Part shown: piece by piece, positions 44,057 through 55,485 of the stretch
How positions within the stretch are numbered: position 1 is the first letter of the stretch
Layout of the letters: each line of letters opens with the position of its first letter
Assembly: GCA_032718475.1 (NCBI GenBank)
Contig: JAUCBJ010009047.1
Location: 1 to 64,000 of the forward strand
DNA from: Nemertoderma westbladi
Taxonomy: Eukaryota > Xenacoelomorpha > Nemertodermatida > Nemertodermatidae
Reading direction: 5' to 3'
Length of the DNA: 64,000 bases
Made by a program: the position numbers and the translations under genes
The notes under the pieces: model-generated
The model's database searches: none
Told to the model about the DNA's origin: nothing
What the model saw: the letters and a program-made list of their open reading frames with translations, nothing else

Positions 44057-47000
44057 TTAAGTTGGGGAGTCCCTAGATGTTTGTTGGATTAGGGAGGTGG
44101 TCGTGGGAAGAGTATCTTGTCTCCCATAGTTTCCGGAGAGTTCTCTGTCTCTTTCCAGTAAACATAAGCGACCAACTGGGCGATTGAGCTGCTGCGTCTC
44201 GAAGACAATTCCCGGTTTCTTGAAGTTACGTCGCATGACGACGAGTTCTACCGATCGCACCAAACCATCATCCGAGATGTGCGTTTCGATTATACGACCT
44301 GCCTGCCACCGCTTACGTGGAAGATCCACATCCACAATAAGCACCATGTCTCCAGCGCTGACGTTTTCTTGCTGCGCAAACCACTTAGTTCGAAGTTGTA
44401 GCGTGGGCAGATAATGTTTTTCGAAATGGTCAGCGAAACGACGGGATAACAACTGCATGAGTTGCCAAGTTTGTCGGCAGTATTCGTCTCCGTCTGTGAT
44501 TTCCGATTGTGGGAGCATGGCTACAGGTTTCTTTAGTAGGAAATGCGCGGGTGTTAGCGCTTCCAGGGAATCGGGACTCGATGAGACTGGCATAAGCGGT
44601 CTCTCGTTGAGATAGGCGGCGATTTCTTCCATTAACGTCCGCAAAAGTTCGTCGGTGAGATAAGCGCGGCAAGGCACTATAAAATGAAATGCGGTCTTCA
44701 CGCTTCTTATTAATCTCTCCCAACTTCCTCCCCACCAAGGGGCGTCGGCGGCGTTGAAGGTCCAACTAGACGCTGTTACTCGTAGTTGGTCGTCCACCTG
44801 TCTTTGGTTCCAATCTTTGACGTAAGCTTTGATTTCATTGTTGGCACCAATGAAGTTTGTTCCCTTATCAGATCTCATCGTGTTACTAGTGCCAAAGCGA
44901 GCGATCTGTCGTCGTAAGCTTAATAGAAAGCTGTTGGTAGATAAATCGTTCACCATATCGAGATGGATGGCTCTACAAGTCATACAAACAAAGATTACAC
45001 ACCATCTCTTGACTATAGTCCTAGCACGGTATACTTCAATAGGGCCAAATAAATCCACACCGGTATTAGTAAAGGGTGGTTCATAAAAGCTTACTCGTTC
45101 CCTAGGTAATTCTGCCTCTCTCTGTGTTAAAGGCCTACTGAATGCTTTCCTACAGGGTATACAGTTCCTAAGAACTTGGTTCAGAGCTCTACGAGGTTTA
45201 TAAAAATAATAGCGAGTTCGAATTTCGCTAAGAACTCGTTCTCTACCAGCATGATAAAGTTTGCTGTGAACATCTACAATCATCTTGACTTGTATTTCAA
45301 GATTTCTAATGAGTATGGGGAACTTAGTATCAAAGGATAATGGGGCATTCGTTAACCTTCCTCCAACACGTATCAACCCATCTATCATTGTGCTAGAGAA
45401 ACGATCCCTTAAGCGCATCTGTGGATTTCTCAACAACAGGAAATACTTATCGGAATCTTCATAGCATTGTAAGAGTCTCAGCATCTGTTTGTTGGTTTCT
45501 TCATGCTCCTGATAACTGATCTTCTCCTTCAGAAACTTGTCGGGTACCTTATATTTAGGAATGTCTTTAATAACATGGACCTGCACTGATGTGATTGGAG
45601 CGGTATCACCCTTTGTTTTCATCCCAGAGTAGTGATGGTGAAAACATCTCTTTAAATATGTAACGGCCTTACAAAGCCGATTCCAAGAACTGTAGTGATG
45701 TATCGCTCTCTGCAGAAGAGGTGAGAGTCCTTGCGAGACGTCTGGTATGCCAGATTTCCAATCCTTATCACGGATTTCCACAACGGGTTTATTTGTGGCT
45801 GTGGGTTTCTGATCCAAAGCGTCGTCTCCGGAAGTATGTAGTACAGACAGATCTACTGTGGGTTTGAATAACTTCGATTTACTCGCCTGAGTTTTAGGTT
45901 TGACTTTCTCCGCTCCCTTGGCCTGTCTAATTTCTGCTGTAGTAAGATGAGGAGGCCATTCTTCTTCTTCTTTGTAGAGGAAGTCGGGTCCACCCAACCA
46001 TTCTGGAGTATCTACCAGTTCTTGTGGAGTTGCTCCCCTGGAAGCGATGTCCGCTGGATTAATCGTTCCGGGGCAATGTCTCCATTGATCCATCGTCGTG
46101 CGACTGAGTATAATAGCTACTCTGTTGGTAAAGAAGACGCTGAACTGACAGACTTCATTGGTTATGTACTCTAATACGAGTAAAGCGTCGGTCCAATAGA
46201 CAGTTTTCTCCAGGGGATAATCGATCTGTTCTGTTACATTCCGGCCGATGGCTGTAGCGTATAGAGCCGCTTTTAACTCCGCTCGAGGAACTTTCAACTT
46301 GTTGTTTATTAATGCCTTAGAGGTAACCAAGGCGACTTTGATTCCGTCCGGAGTTTCCACTCTTAGGTAGGCTACCATACCTATTCCCATATCGCTGGCG
46401 TCTCCAAACACATGGAGTTGATATGAATACGTAGGGAGAACATGACCAAAATATGAATGGGAAATTATGAAGTTTTCGATGGCTGGTAGAGAATCTTCCC
46501 ATTTCATCCATTTCTTTAATAATTCTCCCTTAAGTGGATCGTCCCATGAGTGGTTTTCAAGCCACATTTGTTGTACTAAACTCCGAGCAATCAATATAAC
46601 TGGGCTAATAAATCCCAATGGATCGAAATAAGTGCTCAGGATACTTAAACATATCCGTTTAGTCCGAACTGGATTATCTCGCTGTTTTAGTTGGAAAAAC
46701 AGGATATCTCTTTCTGTGTCCCATTTCAAACCAAGGGTCTTAGTTTCTGGGAGATCATCCTTTATTAGATCTAGGTCTTTTGCTCCTCGATCTTCTACCG
46801 GGATCGACTCCAGAAACTCACGGGAGTTGCTGGTGAATTTAGTTAATCGAAATCCACCTTTCTTTAAGCATTCTACCGTTCCTTTTGCGACCTCAATGGC
46901 TTCTTCGACTGATGGAAGGGACTTCAGATTATCGTCCATGTAGATGTCTCGTTTGATATTGTCGATCACTTCTTTAGAGAAGGTGTCTTGGTTGTCATCT

Positions 47001-50000
47001 GCAGTGGTGCGTACCACGGAACAGGCATTTGAAGGGCTCGAGATTATCCCAAAAGCTTGGATGGTCATCCAGTACTCCACCGGTTTCTTATTGAGGTCTC
47101 CTTCAGGCCACCACAAAAATCGTAGGCTATCTCGATCCCTATCCAGCGCTTTGACTTGTAAGAACATGCCTTCTATATCTGAGGCGAAAGCAATGGAATA
47201 TTGTCTTAACCTTAATAATATTCCCAACAAAGATTGGAGTAAGTTGGGTCCGGGTAACAATTCAGAATTAAGGGATTGGCCCATATAGAGGGCGGAACCG
47301 TCAAACACCACTCGTACTTCATGGGGTTTACCGGGTTTGGGAACGTAATGGTGAGTTAAGTAATACGTTCTCTCAGTTATAGGAGTTTCTTCCGGTACTA
47401 GCTCCGCATATCCCTTGCTAATAAACTTCTTCAACTGTGTTTTATACATTTCTTTAGCTGAAGAATTTGCCGTAAGGCGTCGATGTAGTTGAGCAATTCT
47501 TTTCTCTGCCAAAGGTCTGTTGTTAATGAACTTTGGTTCTCGCTTTCGGAAAGGAAGTCCGATCTCATACCTACCTTGATCTTTAAGAAAACGAGTAGTT
47601 GTCGCTTGGATCTGCTTGGCTCTTTCTTCCTCCACCGATAGGGCCTTATCATAGGAGTTGGGCTCTACGACCTCTTGAGTAAAAAATCTCACGGCGTGTT
47701 CATCCCGAGTCTTGGCATTATAACGTTCAATGACGTCATTAATCTCGTCGTTATAGTCGTCTCGCTCAGATGGGTGAAGGAGTTGACATAAGTTCACTTG
47801 ATTTTGCCAAGTCTCGCTTTCCTTAAGGAGATCGATGGCATTCTCCTCATCAAAGAGTTGATGTATATCGTCATTGTCTGAGGAGTATGGAGTTCCCTCA
47901 GTTAGATCGTCGAACTCACTGTTCTCAACTTCCCATTCTCGCGCTTGATATACCTGATCTTTAGGTAATCTTTCCATTAGAGTTCTACGGGAAGGGCCAG
48001 TAAAGTACCAACCTACTCTAGTTCTTCCCGCATAAACTTGTAGAGGTTGCGGTTGAGCAGGTCGTTTCTCCAATGTCTCGAGCGCCTCATGCGCATTTTG
48101 GCCGATGAGTATTTGCACTCCAGGATAATCTGTCTGGAATCGAGGTATCTTAAGATGTTGGATGCTCTCATCCTCGTCCCAATTATAAAGGTCTGCTTGA
48201 GTAGTAGCGAAGTTCTTTATAGCCACCATTTTCACTGACCTTATGCTATGTTCTCCTAGTTCGTCCTGGGGGGTGGACAACGCACCTACATAATAGTCCG
48301 CTGTTACTGTGGATTTCCAAACTTGCATAATCCCTGACATGTTTAGCTTAGTTCGGAACTTGGGTTGTCCAGCGAATATGTCTTCGGCTAGCTCTTTGTC
48401 GATGAATGTTCCTGTACAACCGGAGTCAAGGAGGGCGTTCACTACATAACTCCTTTTTGGTCCGTGGACCCTTACCTGTACCACAGGAAATTCTCTAATC
48501 CCTACATTGGAAGTTGGCGCTTTCCAAGATGGTTGTCGATCAGAAGTAGTTAGAGCGAGGTCAATGTCTGTATCTTTTTCATAAATGAGTGCTCGATACA
48601 CTGTGGTATTTATCATGTAACAGGATTCGTTTTCGTCTGAGAACTCGTCCGTATAGAATCCTTCCATCTCAGATTGATCAGTGTCGTTCACATCACTGAA
48701 TTGGACATGTAGTTCGGAATCACTTACCTGACTCGGACTATTTCGCTCGAATTCAGTGTGCAACAAGATATGATGTTTCGCACCGCACTTGGCACATCTT
48801 GTGTCAGAGTAACAGGTTCGCCGTTGGTGTCCTTGTCTGAGGCAATTATAGCACAACCGCTTGTCCCACATGACTTCACGTCTCTCAGTTAAAGATTTCT
48901 TTAGAAATTCATCACACATATTTAAGCGATGGGTCCCATCACATAGCGCACATTTCGGTTTGATGTTACTTACTTTACTCTGAGTAACATTGTGTACACT
49001 TGCTTTTTCTTCGGGCTTTCTCACCTGAATTCTCTTGGGAGACGTAGGAGGAGTTTTTCTTACCTGTTCCCTCCTGTCATTTGTTCGAGACTTGAATTTA
49101 CTTACCTGATCTTTAGGCATTTTATTTACGTAATAAGATCTATCAGTGTCTTTCCCACTATCTTCTCCTTGAGAAGTCTGGCTTTCGCCATCATCTGTAT
49201 AACACACTGGTGTTACCTTTCTCCTAGCGACGGGTTTTTCACTTACCTTGTTTTCCGGTGTCTTCTCTCTGGACAGTTTCAGGAGCTGTAATTTCACTTC
49301 TCCATCTAGGAATGACATGAGATCAGCCATGGTAGGGTCTCGTCGTTGTTGTTCCATCATATATAGCACTTTCTTATCCCAGCGTGTACCTACTCCACCC
49401 TTCGGTAAAGTAGAAGCCACTGCTCTAATAACCATAGCATTCTGATACTCATGAGACTTACCTAGCCAATCTAATTGTCTGCAGATCTCCTGAATCTCAT
49501 CGGAAAACTCTATAATCCCGCTGCTCATAAACTTTCGGGGCGCTACCAACTTTGCATACAAATACCCAGCTATGTTATTCCTATTACCATACCTGATGTT
49601 TAGTGTATCCCAAACTTGTCTTAATCCGTCAGGATGTCCAATAAACTTTAACGCCATTAACTTGGGAGATCCTTCCAAGCACTCGATGAGGAATCTAAGT
49701 TTCTCTCCATTAGATAGCACAGAGTTCTGTATGTTATCTTTGTAATATTCATTAAAAGGTAACCATTTCATCTCATCTCCATTGAACTTGACGATCTCTC
49801 CCACCTTTACCGCTTGACAGGCTTCGGTTCTAGCCATTTGACGCGTAAAACTTTCTTGGGCCATCGTGTTATTTAATATCGAGTTATCGGTATATAAATT
49901 TCTCGGATTATGATCCGGTCTATAGGGAATATCATTATCAACAGATCTATAATTACCCTTAATAGGGTTCACTATAGGAGTTTCTACTTCGCTAGCAGTA

Positions 50001-52141
50001 TAGATGCGTGTAAGCTCCACACCTTGCGCATGAGATACTTCAGACCTAACAGGTTGACACATTGTTACAAGGGGTGGTGGTATACCCTTTTGTAAATTTA
50101 CTAATTTATCACGTTCTAGCGCGATATTTTGCTGTACTTCCTGCAACTCTAACCTACTTTCTTTTACGGTTCCCTTTAACTGTTGAACAGTCCCTTCTAA
50201 CTCTCGGACCTGTTGGGAGGAGCGTATTCGATTCTCCTCCATCTTTCCGAGGAGAATGTCCATCCCCCGCCGTCTCTCGTCCACCCAATCAACCGCCGAA
50301 ACGGGATCCGCCAACGTTGTAGCGGGCGGACGAGGGACAACGGGCGACAAATCATGAATATTTCGCTCGGAGTCCAGGGCATGAACTGTCTCATGGGCTG
50401 TTCTGCTGGGCACAGGTAGCTTAGTGCTGTGCAACGGGAATTGAGAGGTAGGTTCAGGGAGTACAGGTGTCTCTACGACCGAAAGGGTGGCTTCGGGAAC
50501 AGGCCTAACTATTTCAGGCTCATCTACTATAGTAGGGAGTCTCTCTATTGTAATTATTTGGTCTGTGGGTTCTGTACTACCTAAGTTGGTGTTATTTAGT
50601 TGCCTTCTAACAGCTGGAGGCAAATCAGGCAATTTCTGACGGTGGAATGTTCTTTTACGTCTGCTTAGATGAGATCTATTTCCTTTGCCTTCAGTATCGG
50701 TGGTATCGCCTTCCTCAGATGATGTATAACCCTGTCTTTTGAGAGTAGATCGATTCATCATCTGCATATTACTAGCTGTTAACTGTTTACTGAAGTCGTC
50801 TTGCTTCTCTTGAAGATTTTCCAACTCCAGTTGGGCGATCTCTTCAGCCGCTCTCCGTTCTGCTTCCGCCACCGCTGCCGCTTTTGCCTCTGCCGCTGCC
50901 GCTTTTGCCTCTGTCAAGGTCACTTTTCTTTCTGCCTCTGCCACTGCTGCTATCTTTCTGTCTTCTATACGTTTTTTCTTTATTTGTTCTTCTTGAACCT
51001 TAGCGATGCGGAGTTGTTCATCGAATTTAGCTTGGTTCGCCGCTAACCTATCCACGTCGATGGCGTCAAGCACACGCTGTGCTCCTTCACTATTAGGGCT
51101 AAGTCCTGCTAGCCTTCTCCTCAACTCTTCATCTCCCAAAAAACGTTGATAGTCTGACAGATAGATGTCAATGGCATCCCTCTTATGCGGTTTCTCTGCC
51201 GTCGCTTCACTTTCCACTTGCGAAAAAGTAGCGTCTGTTGATTCTCCATGGGTTGAGCGCTCCTCCAGCTGAGCTTTCCACTGAGCTGTTCCTTGAAACT
51301 GGCGACTCACCCGTTGAAACCAAGTCTTTACGGCAACTTGCAACGACGTGTCTTGTCTTCTTTTAGAAGCCTCTTCAAAGGCCGATAAGATTAGCCTGAT
51401 TCGCAGAATTCTTTCTCTAACTTGATAAAGCAGTTGTCCCTGCTCTTGAGGTCCTTGTGGTTGTTGAAACAGTTGTTCTTTTAGTCGCTCCATAGAGCTG
51501 AAGAATCCCTGTGCGTATCCGGCTGCGGACCTCTTCCACACAGCTGGATCGGTGGTCACCTTGGCTACTCCCATCCGGTGTATGTCTTCCCAGGCAGCTT
51601 CTGATAAATCAAACGGGAGTCCGGGTCCGGGGAAGTTCCATTGCGACTCGACCATAGACTTCAGTTCTTCCCTTGTGTATCCCTCATAACTATCTTTAGT
51701 GGATCGCTTACTTCTCGCCCAATCGATCTGGTGTTCTTCCACCGCGATCAATAACCTAGTGAGTACGGCTGCAGGAAGGATGAGAAGGGGATCCGAATAA
51801 GCCGCATCCGTCATCCTTGCTCCGCGCTCGGGTGTCAGCTCTACAGTATCCTCACTACTGGAGCTGTCGGGCCGCTGAGAAATAAGTTCTTGGCTCGCGG
51901 GTTGTTGCTGTTCCGCTGCTTCTTGGTCCCGCTTGACCTGGGCTCGAGTGCCTATGATAGACCTACGATGTTGGACTAGCCTAGGTTCTGCTATTACTAC
52001 TGGAGGGATGACCTTCCTCACAGTGGGAGGTGAACTGAACTTAGGACTAGACGGTTCTACACCTCTATCTGAGTCGCAGATAGTTACATCTAATAAACTG
52101 TCTGACAGGTTCTGCTTAGTATCAGACATGTTGGTTTGCAT
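44057..52141 (-). CDS. gag-pol: BEL/Pao Gag-Pol polyprotein
   Basis: One uninterrupted frame of 2694 codons. Residues 1-780 are an unusually long N-terminal region with an Ala/Glu/Arg-rich coiled coil (about 385-455, AEAKAAAVAEAERR). From about 784 comes the DUF1759-type Gag core (KFNGDEMKWLPFNEYYKDNI). Zinc knuckles follow at about 1075-1130 (CYNCLRQGHQRRTC, then CAKCGAKHH). The aspartic protease (DUF1758-like) has LLDSGCTGTF at about 1235; the Pao-type RT has its catalytic YMDD at about 1733; RNase H has VFGDAS at about 1910; the integrase has an H..H..C..C zinc motif from about 2296 and catalytic D, D, E at about 2363, 2425 and 2475 (GVDLFGP, SDKGTNF, GGSWERL). A DUF5641-like domain closes the protein (WFAQQENVSAGDMVLIVD). 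Catalytic residues look intact, so the element is plausibly autonomous. Confidence 0.95.
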   Translation of the reverse strand: MQTNMSDTKQNLSDSLLDVTICDSDRGVEPSSPKFSSPPTVRKVIPPVVIAEPRLVQHRRSIIGTRAQVKRDQEAAEQQQPASQELISQRPDSSSSEDTVELTPERGARMTDAAYSDPLLILPAAVLTRLLIAVEEHQIDWARSKRSTKDSYEGYTREELKSMVESQWNFPGPGLPFDLSEAAWEDIHRMGVAKVTTDPAVWKRSAAGYAQGFFSSMERLKEQLFQQPQGPQEQGQLLYQVRERILRIRLILSAFEEASKRRQDTSLQVAVKTWFQRVSRQFQGTAQWKAQLEERSTHGESTDATFSQVESEATAEKPHKRDAIDIYLSDYQRFLGDEELRRRLAGLSPNSEGAQRVLDAIDVDRLAANQAKFDEQLRIAKVQEEQIKKKRIEDRKIAAVAEAERKVTLTEAKAAAAEAKAAAVAEAERRAAEEIAQLELENLQEKQDDFSKQLTASNMQMMNRSTLKRQGYTSSEEGDTTDTEGKGNRSHLSRRKRTFHRQKLPDLPPAVRRQLNNTNLGSTEPTDQIITIERLPTIVDEPEIVRPVPEATLSVVETPVLPEPTSQFPLHSTKLPVPSRTAHETVHALDSERNIHDLSPVVPRPPATTLADPVSAVDWVDERRRGMDILLGKMEENRIRSSQQVRELEGTVQQLKGTVKESRLELQEVQQNIALERDKLVNLQKGIPPPLVTMCQPVRSEVSHAQGVELTRIYTASEVETPIVNPIKGNYRSVDNDIPYRPDHNPRNLYTDNSILNNTMAQESFTRQMARTEACQAVKVGEIVKFNGDEMKWLPFNEYYKDNIQNSVLSNGEKLRFLIECLEGSPKLMALKFIGHPDGLRQVWDTLNIRYGNRNNIAGYLYAKLVAPRKFMSSGIIEFSDEIQEICRQLDWLGKSHEYQNAMVIRAVASTLPKGGVGTRWDKKVLYMMEQQRRDPTMADLMSFLDGEVKLQLLKLSREKTPENKVSEKPVARRKVTPVCYTDDGESQTSQGEDSGKDTDRSYYVNKMPKDQVSKFKSRTNDRREQVRKTPPTSPKRIQVRKPEEKASVHNVTQSKVSNIKPKCALCDGTHRLNMCDEFLKKSLTERREVMWDKRLCYNCLRQGHQRRTCYSDTRCAKCGAKHHILLHTEFERNSPSQVSDSELHVQFSDVNDTDQSEMEGFYTDEFSDENESCYMINTTVYRALIYEKDTDIDLALTTSDRQPSWKAPTSNVGIREFPVVQVRVHGPKRSYVVNALLDSGCTGTFIDKELAEDIFAGQPKFRTKLNMSGIMQVWKSTVTADYYVGALSTPQDELGEHSIRSVKMVAIKNFATTQADLYNWDEDESIQHLKIPRFQTDYPGVQILIGQNAHEALETLEKRPAQPQPLQVYAGRTRVGWYFTGPSRRTLMERLPKDQVYQAREWEVENSEFDDLTEGTPYSSDNDDIHQLFDEENAIDLLKESETWQNQVNLCQLLHPSERDDYNDEINDVIERYNAKTRDEHAVRFFTQEVVEPNSYDKALSVEEERAKQIQATTTRFLKDQGRYEIGLPFRKREPKFINNRPLAEKRIAQLHRRLTANSSAKEMYKTQLKKFISKGYAELVPEETPITERTYYLTHHYVPKPGKPHEVRVVFDGSALYMGQSLNSELLPGPNLLQSLLGILLRLRQYSIAFASDIEGMFLQVKALDRDRDSLRFLWWPEGDLNKKPVEYWMTIQAFGIISSPSNACSVVRTTADDNQDTFSKEVIDNIKRDIYMDDNLKSLPSVEEAIEVAKGTVECLKKGGFRLTKFTSNSREFLESIPVEDRGAKDLDLIKDDLPETKTLGLKWDTERDILFFQLKQRDNPVRTKRICLSILSTYFDPLGFISPVILIARSLVQQMWLENHSWDDPLKGELLKKWMKWEDSLPAIENFIISHSYFGHVLPTYSYQLHVFGDASDMGIGMVAYLRVETPDGIKVALVTSKALINNKLKVPRAELKAALYATAIGRNVTEQIDYPLEKTVYWTDALLVLEYITNEVCQFSVFFTNRVAIILSRTTMDQWRHCPGTINPADIASRGATPQELVDTPEWLGGPDFLYKEEEEWPPHLTTAEIRQAKGAEKVKPKTQASKSKLFKPTVDLSVLHTSGDDALDQKPTATNKPVVEIRDKDWKSGIPDVSQGLSPLLQRAIHHYSSWNRLCKAVTYLKRCFHHHYSGMKTKGDTAPITSVQVHVIKDIPKYKVPDKFLKEKISYQEHEETNKQMLRLLQCYEDSDKYFLLLRNPQMRLRDRFSSTMIDGLIRVGGRLTNAPLSFDTKFPILIRNLEIQVKMIVDVHSKLYHAGRERVLSEIRTRYYFYKPRRALNQVLRNCIPCRKAFSRPLTQREAELPRERVSFYEPPFTNTGVDLFGPIEVYRARTIVKRWCVIFVCMTCRAIHLDMVNDLSTNSFLLSLRRQIARFGTSNTMRSDKGTNFIGANNEIKAYVKDWNQRQVDDQLRVTASSWTFNAADAPWWGGSWERLIRSVKTAFHFIVPCRAYLTDELLRTLMEEIAAYLNERPLMPVSSSPDSLEALTPAHFLLKKPVAMLPQSEITDGDEYCRQTWQLMQLLSRRFADHFEKHYLPTLQLRTKWFAQQENVSAGDMVLIVDVDLPRKRWQAGRIIETHISDDGLVRSVELVVMRRNFKKPGIVFETQQLNRPVGRLCLLERDRELSGNYGRQDTLPTTTSLIQQTSRDSPT

Positions 52142-52261
52142 AGTTGAATGCCTACTGCTATATTACAGTCTAAGCAAGTCTAGTAATTCAGAATTAACTG
52201 CTAGCCTAGTAATTAATTACCGATACTGCTACTCAGTGTAGCGTAATATATAATATATTAG

Positions 52262-52515
52262 TATACCGGTATGCTTATAGTATATATAAGTATTATTACA
52301 GACTAGTTTATCACAGAATACCGGTAGGTAATTTTAGCACAAATATATATAAATATATAATAGGCCTATCGTGAATACCGGTATGTAGTTTACACTTATA
52401 GTGTATATATATAAGTATAATTACAGACTAGAATTAATTACAGAATACCGGTATGATTTCAACCCAAAATTTATAGAAATAAATATAATAAGCCTATTGT
52501 AAATACCGGTATGTC
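52262..52515. repeat. Diverged ~120-bp tandem repeat in the BEL leader
   Basis: Two copies of a unit containing ataccggtatg, cttatagtatatataagta, ttacagacta and aggcctatcgtgaataccgg (second copy aagcctattgtaaataccgg). Confidence 0.65.
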
Positions 52516-53479
52516 AATTATTTTAGAATAATTGAATTTCTGAATTTTAAGGGTTACTTAGTTACTTTAACTTACTTTATTACCGTTATTTAAGCAGTAG
52601 TCCAACTGATATTGAGACCTAATTGTTATATGGCAGGCCTACTATTTATAAATCGTTTGAGTTGATTTATAATATATATATACCCGTTTAATGGGTTTTG
52701 TCAATGTTTGAAATAAATGTTATTATTTCTGAGGGAGTCACTACACATAAGCTGTGCGCTCTCAGTGGAGTGCTACTTGTTGGACACTAAAACAAATAAT
52801 TCTAATTTACCTAAGTTACTTAATACTACAAATTACGTACAATTCGGGTTGAGATTACAATCTCTAAATAAACACAAAAATTTTAATTACAAATACACAA
52901 ATACGAATTTTTAGGGTAATTTTACAAGAAGTCTACTAACCAGCCTAACAAAGGGTTAGAATATCTGGTTATTACAACGGACAGGTTACTACGGTATTTG
53001 AAAATAATAAGTAGTAGTAAATATACTGCGTTGTCCAGATAGGAAAATACCACCGCCTGACGACCTATAACCGTATCGCTATAGGTACTACGTTATGTAT
53101 CACGGAGTGTTCCTACCTAGAGATTAATTACCGCGGTCTACCAGAACCAACGTGCCTATTAACCACTTTACAACACAAATATACTGCCTACACACTAATT
53201 GCTTTCGGAAAGCACTGTACACTAAACCCTAAATTAGGTACAAGTACTTGTACAACAAATAATCAGTAGTTAAAAATACTTGAATAGCTAAAAGAACCAC
53301 GGTATCTGCCGGAGTGACCAAAGCACAAAATCTCCAGTCTTTACCTACGCCGAGCAGCCCTGATGTAGTACCGGGGTTAGTTTAACTATAACGGTATGTA
53401 TAACAAACACAATTACTGTAGGAACAAACTTGGGGATATGAATGTTGCGAATAATAGCATAAACTCTGAATAATAAATA

Positions 53480-53975
53480 TTACGCTACGCGTACAAACCA
53501 TTCAAACAAAATGCAGACCAAATACTGACAGACTACTATCAAGCCTAAACAAACTACGGTATATGCAGACTCCGAAATGATTAAGTAGTATGCGTTCTAA
53601 CCCAGTAGTACGACTTATTCTTTAGATGGGGGTTTACCTTACAGCTATGGCTGCCCCTACTTCCTAACCGTTCTTTATCGGACAGATGCTCTACACACAC
53701 CGAAATTTCCTCAAACACAACAGCAGCCAGACAACTATCCAGCCTACAAATTATCTAAATAAAATTATACGCTACCCGTACAGACTACACAAACAAAGTA
53801 CAGACCAAACACTGGCGGACTCCTATCAAGCCTAAATAAACCACAGGACATGCAGACTCCGAAATGGTTAAGTAGTATGCGTTCTAACCCAGTAGTACGA
53901 CTTATTCTTTAGATGGGGGTTTACCTTACAGCTATGGCTGCCCCTACTTCCTAACCGTTCTTTATCGGACATACA
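53480..53975. repeat. Direct repeat of ~210 bp in the BEL leader
   Basis: 53480-53690 and 53764-53975 are direct copies about 285 bases apart. The core of about 120 bases (cagactccgaaatg to ctttatcggaca) is almost perfectly preserved, while its flanks are diverged. Preservation of the core suggests constraint or recent duplication; a packaging or dimerisation role is only a guess. Confidence 0.75.
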
Positions 53976-54325
53976 CTCTACATGCACTGCAATCCGTTCA
54001 GACCTAATCAACAGTTAGCCAACAGTCAAACCTACAAATTATCTGTACAATCTGAGCGGGCTTACACGCCTTCTGCTCAATACTGGCCTACAAATAAATA
54101 AAACTGACAGAAATAAGTAAGCTCCAAAAGAAACAAGGGGTGTACAGTCCCTAATCTCTTAAACAGCCTACCGGTATACAATACCACAATCGAATAATAC
54201 TGCTGTACCTGTACCGTAAGTAGGTACCGGTCCGGATGATCAGGCAGTCAGGCCTACTGGTTACCGGTCGACCGGTACTTTCGACTAGATTGCTTACACC
54301 GCAATCCAGAAGCAATATCTGTTAT

Positions 54326-55485
54326 TGTTTGCGCTTTTGAAGACCTTTGACAGTTTAACCTGCCAAAATTAGAATGTCTTTTAGATGATATATATTCTTT
54401 AGCTTTATGACGAGTATTTGATACACTACATTAGCCGAAGCCAGTCTATGCGCAATCATTCACCCGTTGGATATACCCGGGAGACTGAGTTCGGAACTTA
54501 ATGATTGATGGTGTAAGCCTACTGTATTATTCGACTGATCGTAATATATAATCTCTGACAAATATTATTCACTTTCGGGAAATATTAACAGTTCCTTTAG
54601 GACGTGGCGCTCTAAATATGTAAACAGAGTTATGACTTAAACTAGACACAACTAAAAGGCTATAGATTCACGTATATTGTGCATTCTTTAGGAGATGCTT
54701 TGTTATCAGTTACACTCATACACAATGCTGCACAATACTGCACACTAATCTGCCGACCTTCACTAAATTTAGTCACGTATAAAGAGAGCAACAGACAATT
54801 TATGTTGGGCATATGAAATAGCATTAGATTCACTTCAAACCACTTAACATAGGTCGCAATCGTTTATCTGTAACCGGTCTCTCTAACCTTTAGTATATCA
54901 AGAAGGTGGGGTGTCTGACTATTGATCAGTATTCCGATATAATATTTCATCAACAAATATAACGAATAACCAACAGCAAAAGCAGTAATGTTAGTAATTT
55001 ATGGATATTGAGTGAATAAGTGAATAGCTCGATAACAGATATACGTTCTATAATTAAGCCTACTAATGTAAGACTAAAGACTGAAAACACGGAGGTGCCA
55101 AAAGCCGATGTTCTTAGGCTCTGGGCAAAAACATAACACTGAACTACTGAGTTCTGTATACACCTCCAACACAGAGACAAAAAACGCTCTGATTGGTCAA
55201 CCGAACAACTAGAGAACAAAGAAACAAAGAAATGTCGACGTGGCAATATCAGCTGTTAGCCGTCGTCATGGTAGCGACACTGTTTTCAAGAGTATCTAGC
55301 TTATCGCGTCACGAGATTGCGGATTATGTCCTCTAAAGTACGAATACAGTGCAAATACAGAAGAAATGACTTTTATGTCCTCTAAAACACCAGTACAGCA
55401 AGGACACGGCCTTTTTATGCCTGGTAAACCAACTACAGAGTACTTTAAGGGAAAATAACCGGTTAATGACGCAAAAGCTTTTACA
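54326..55485 (-). repeat. 5' LTR of the BEL element
   Basis: 1160 bases with TG...CA ends. It should carry the element's promoter; I did not identify a TATA box with confidence. Confidence 0.95.

Larger units (their letters stand above)
52142..54325 (-). other. Long 5' leader of the BEL element
   Basis: 2.2 kb between the 5' LTR and the first codon of Gag-Pol with no supported frame. It contains two sets of direct repeats, annotated separately, and many taccggta palindromes. An obvious primer-binding site directly beside the LTR is not visible; the nearest TGG on the minus strand is some 16 bases in (ctggattgcgg). Confidence 0.6.
38215..55485 (-). mobile_element. Giant BEL/Pao-type LTR retrotransposon, complete
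   Basis: 17,271 bases bounded by 1160-base LTRs (38215-39374 and 54326-55485) and a perfect 5-base target-site duplication, ACATT. On the minus strand the order is 5' LTR, a 2.2 kb leader with internal repeats, one 2694-codon Gag-Pol frame, a 1.6 kb spacer, ORF A (132 codons), ORF B (135), ORF C (591), then the 3' LTR. The LTRs differ at only about six or seven places that I can see (for example 38352, 38382, 39320-39340 and their counterparts), so the insertion is recent. Ordinary BEL/Pao elements are, to my knowledge, mostly well under 10 kb, so this one is exceptionally long. Confidence 0.93.
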
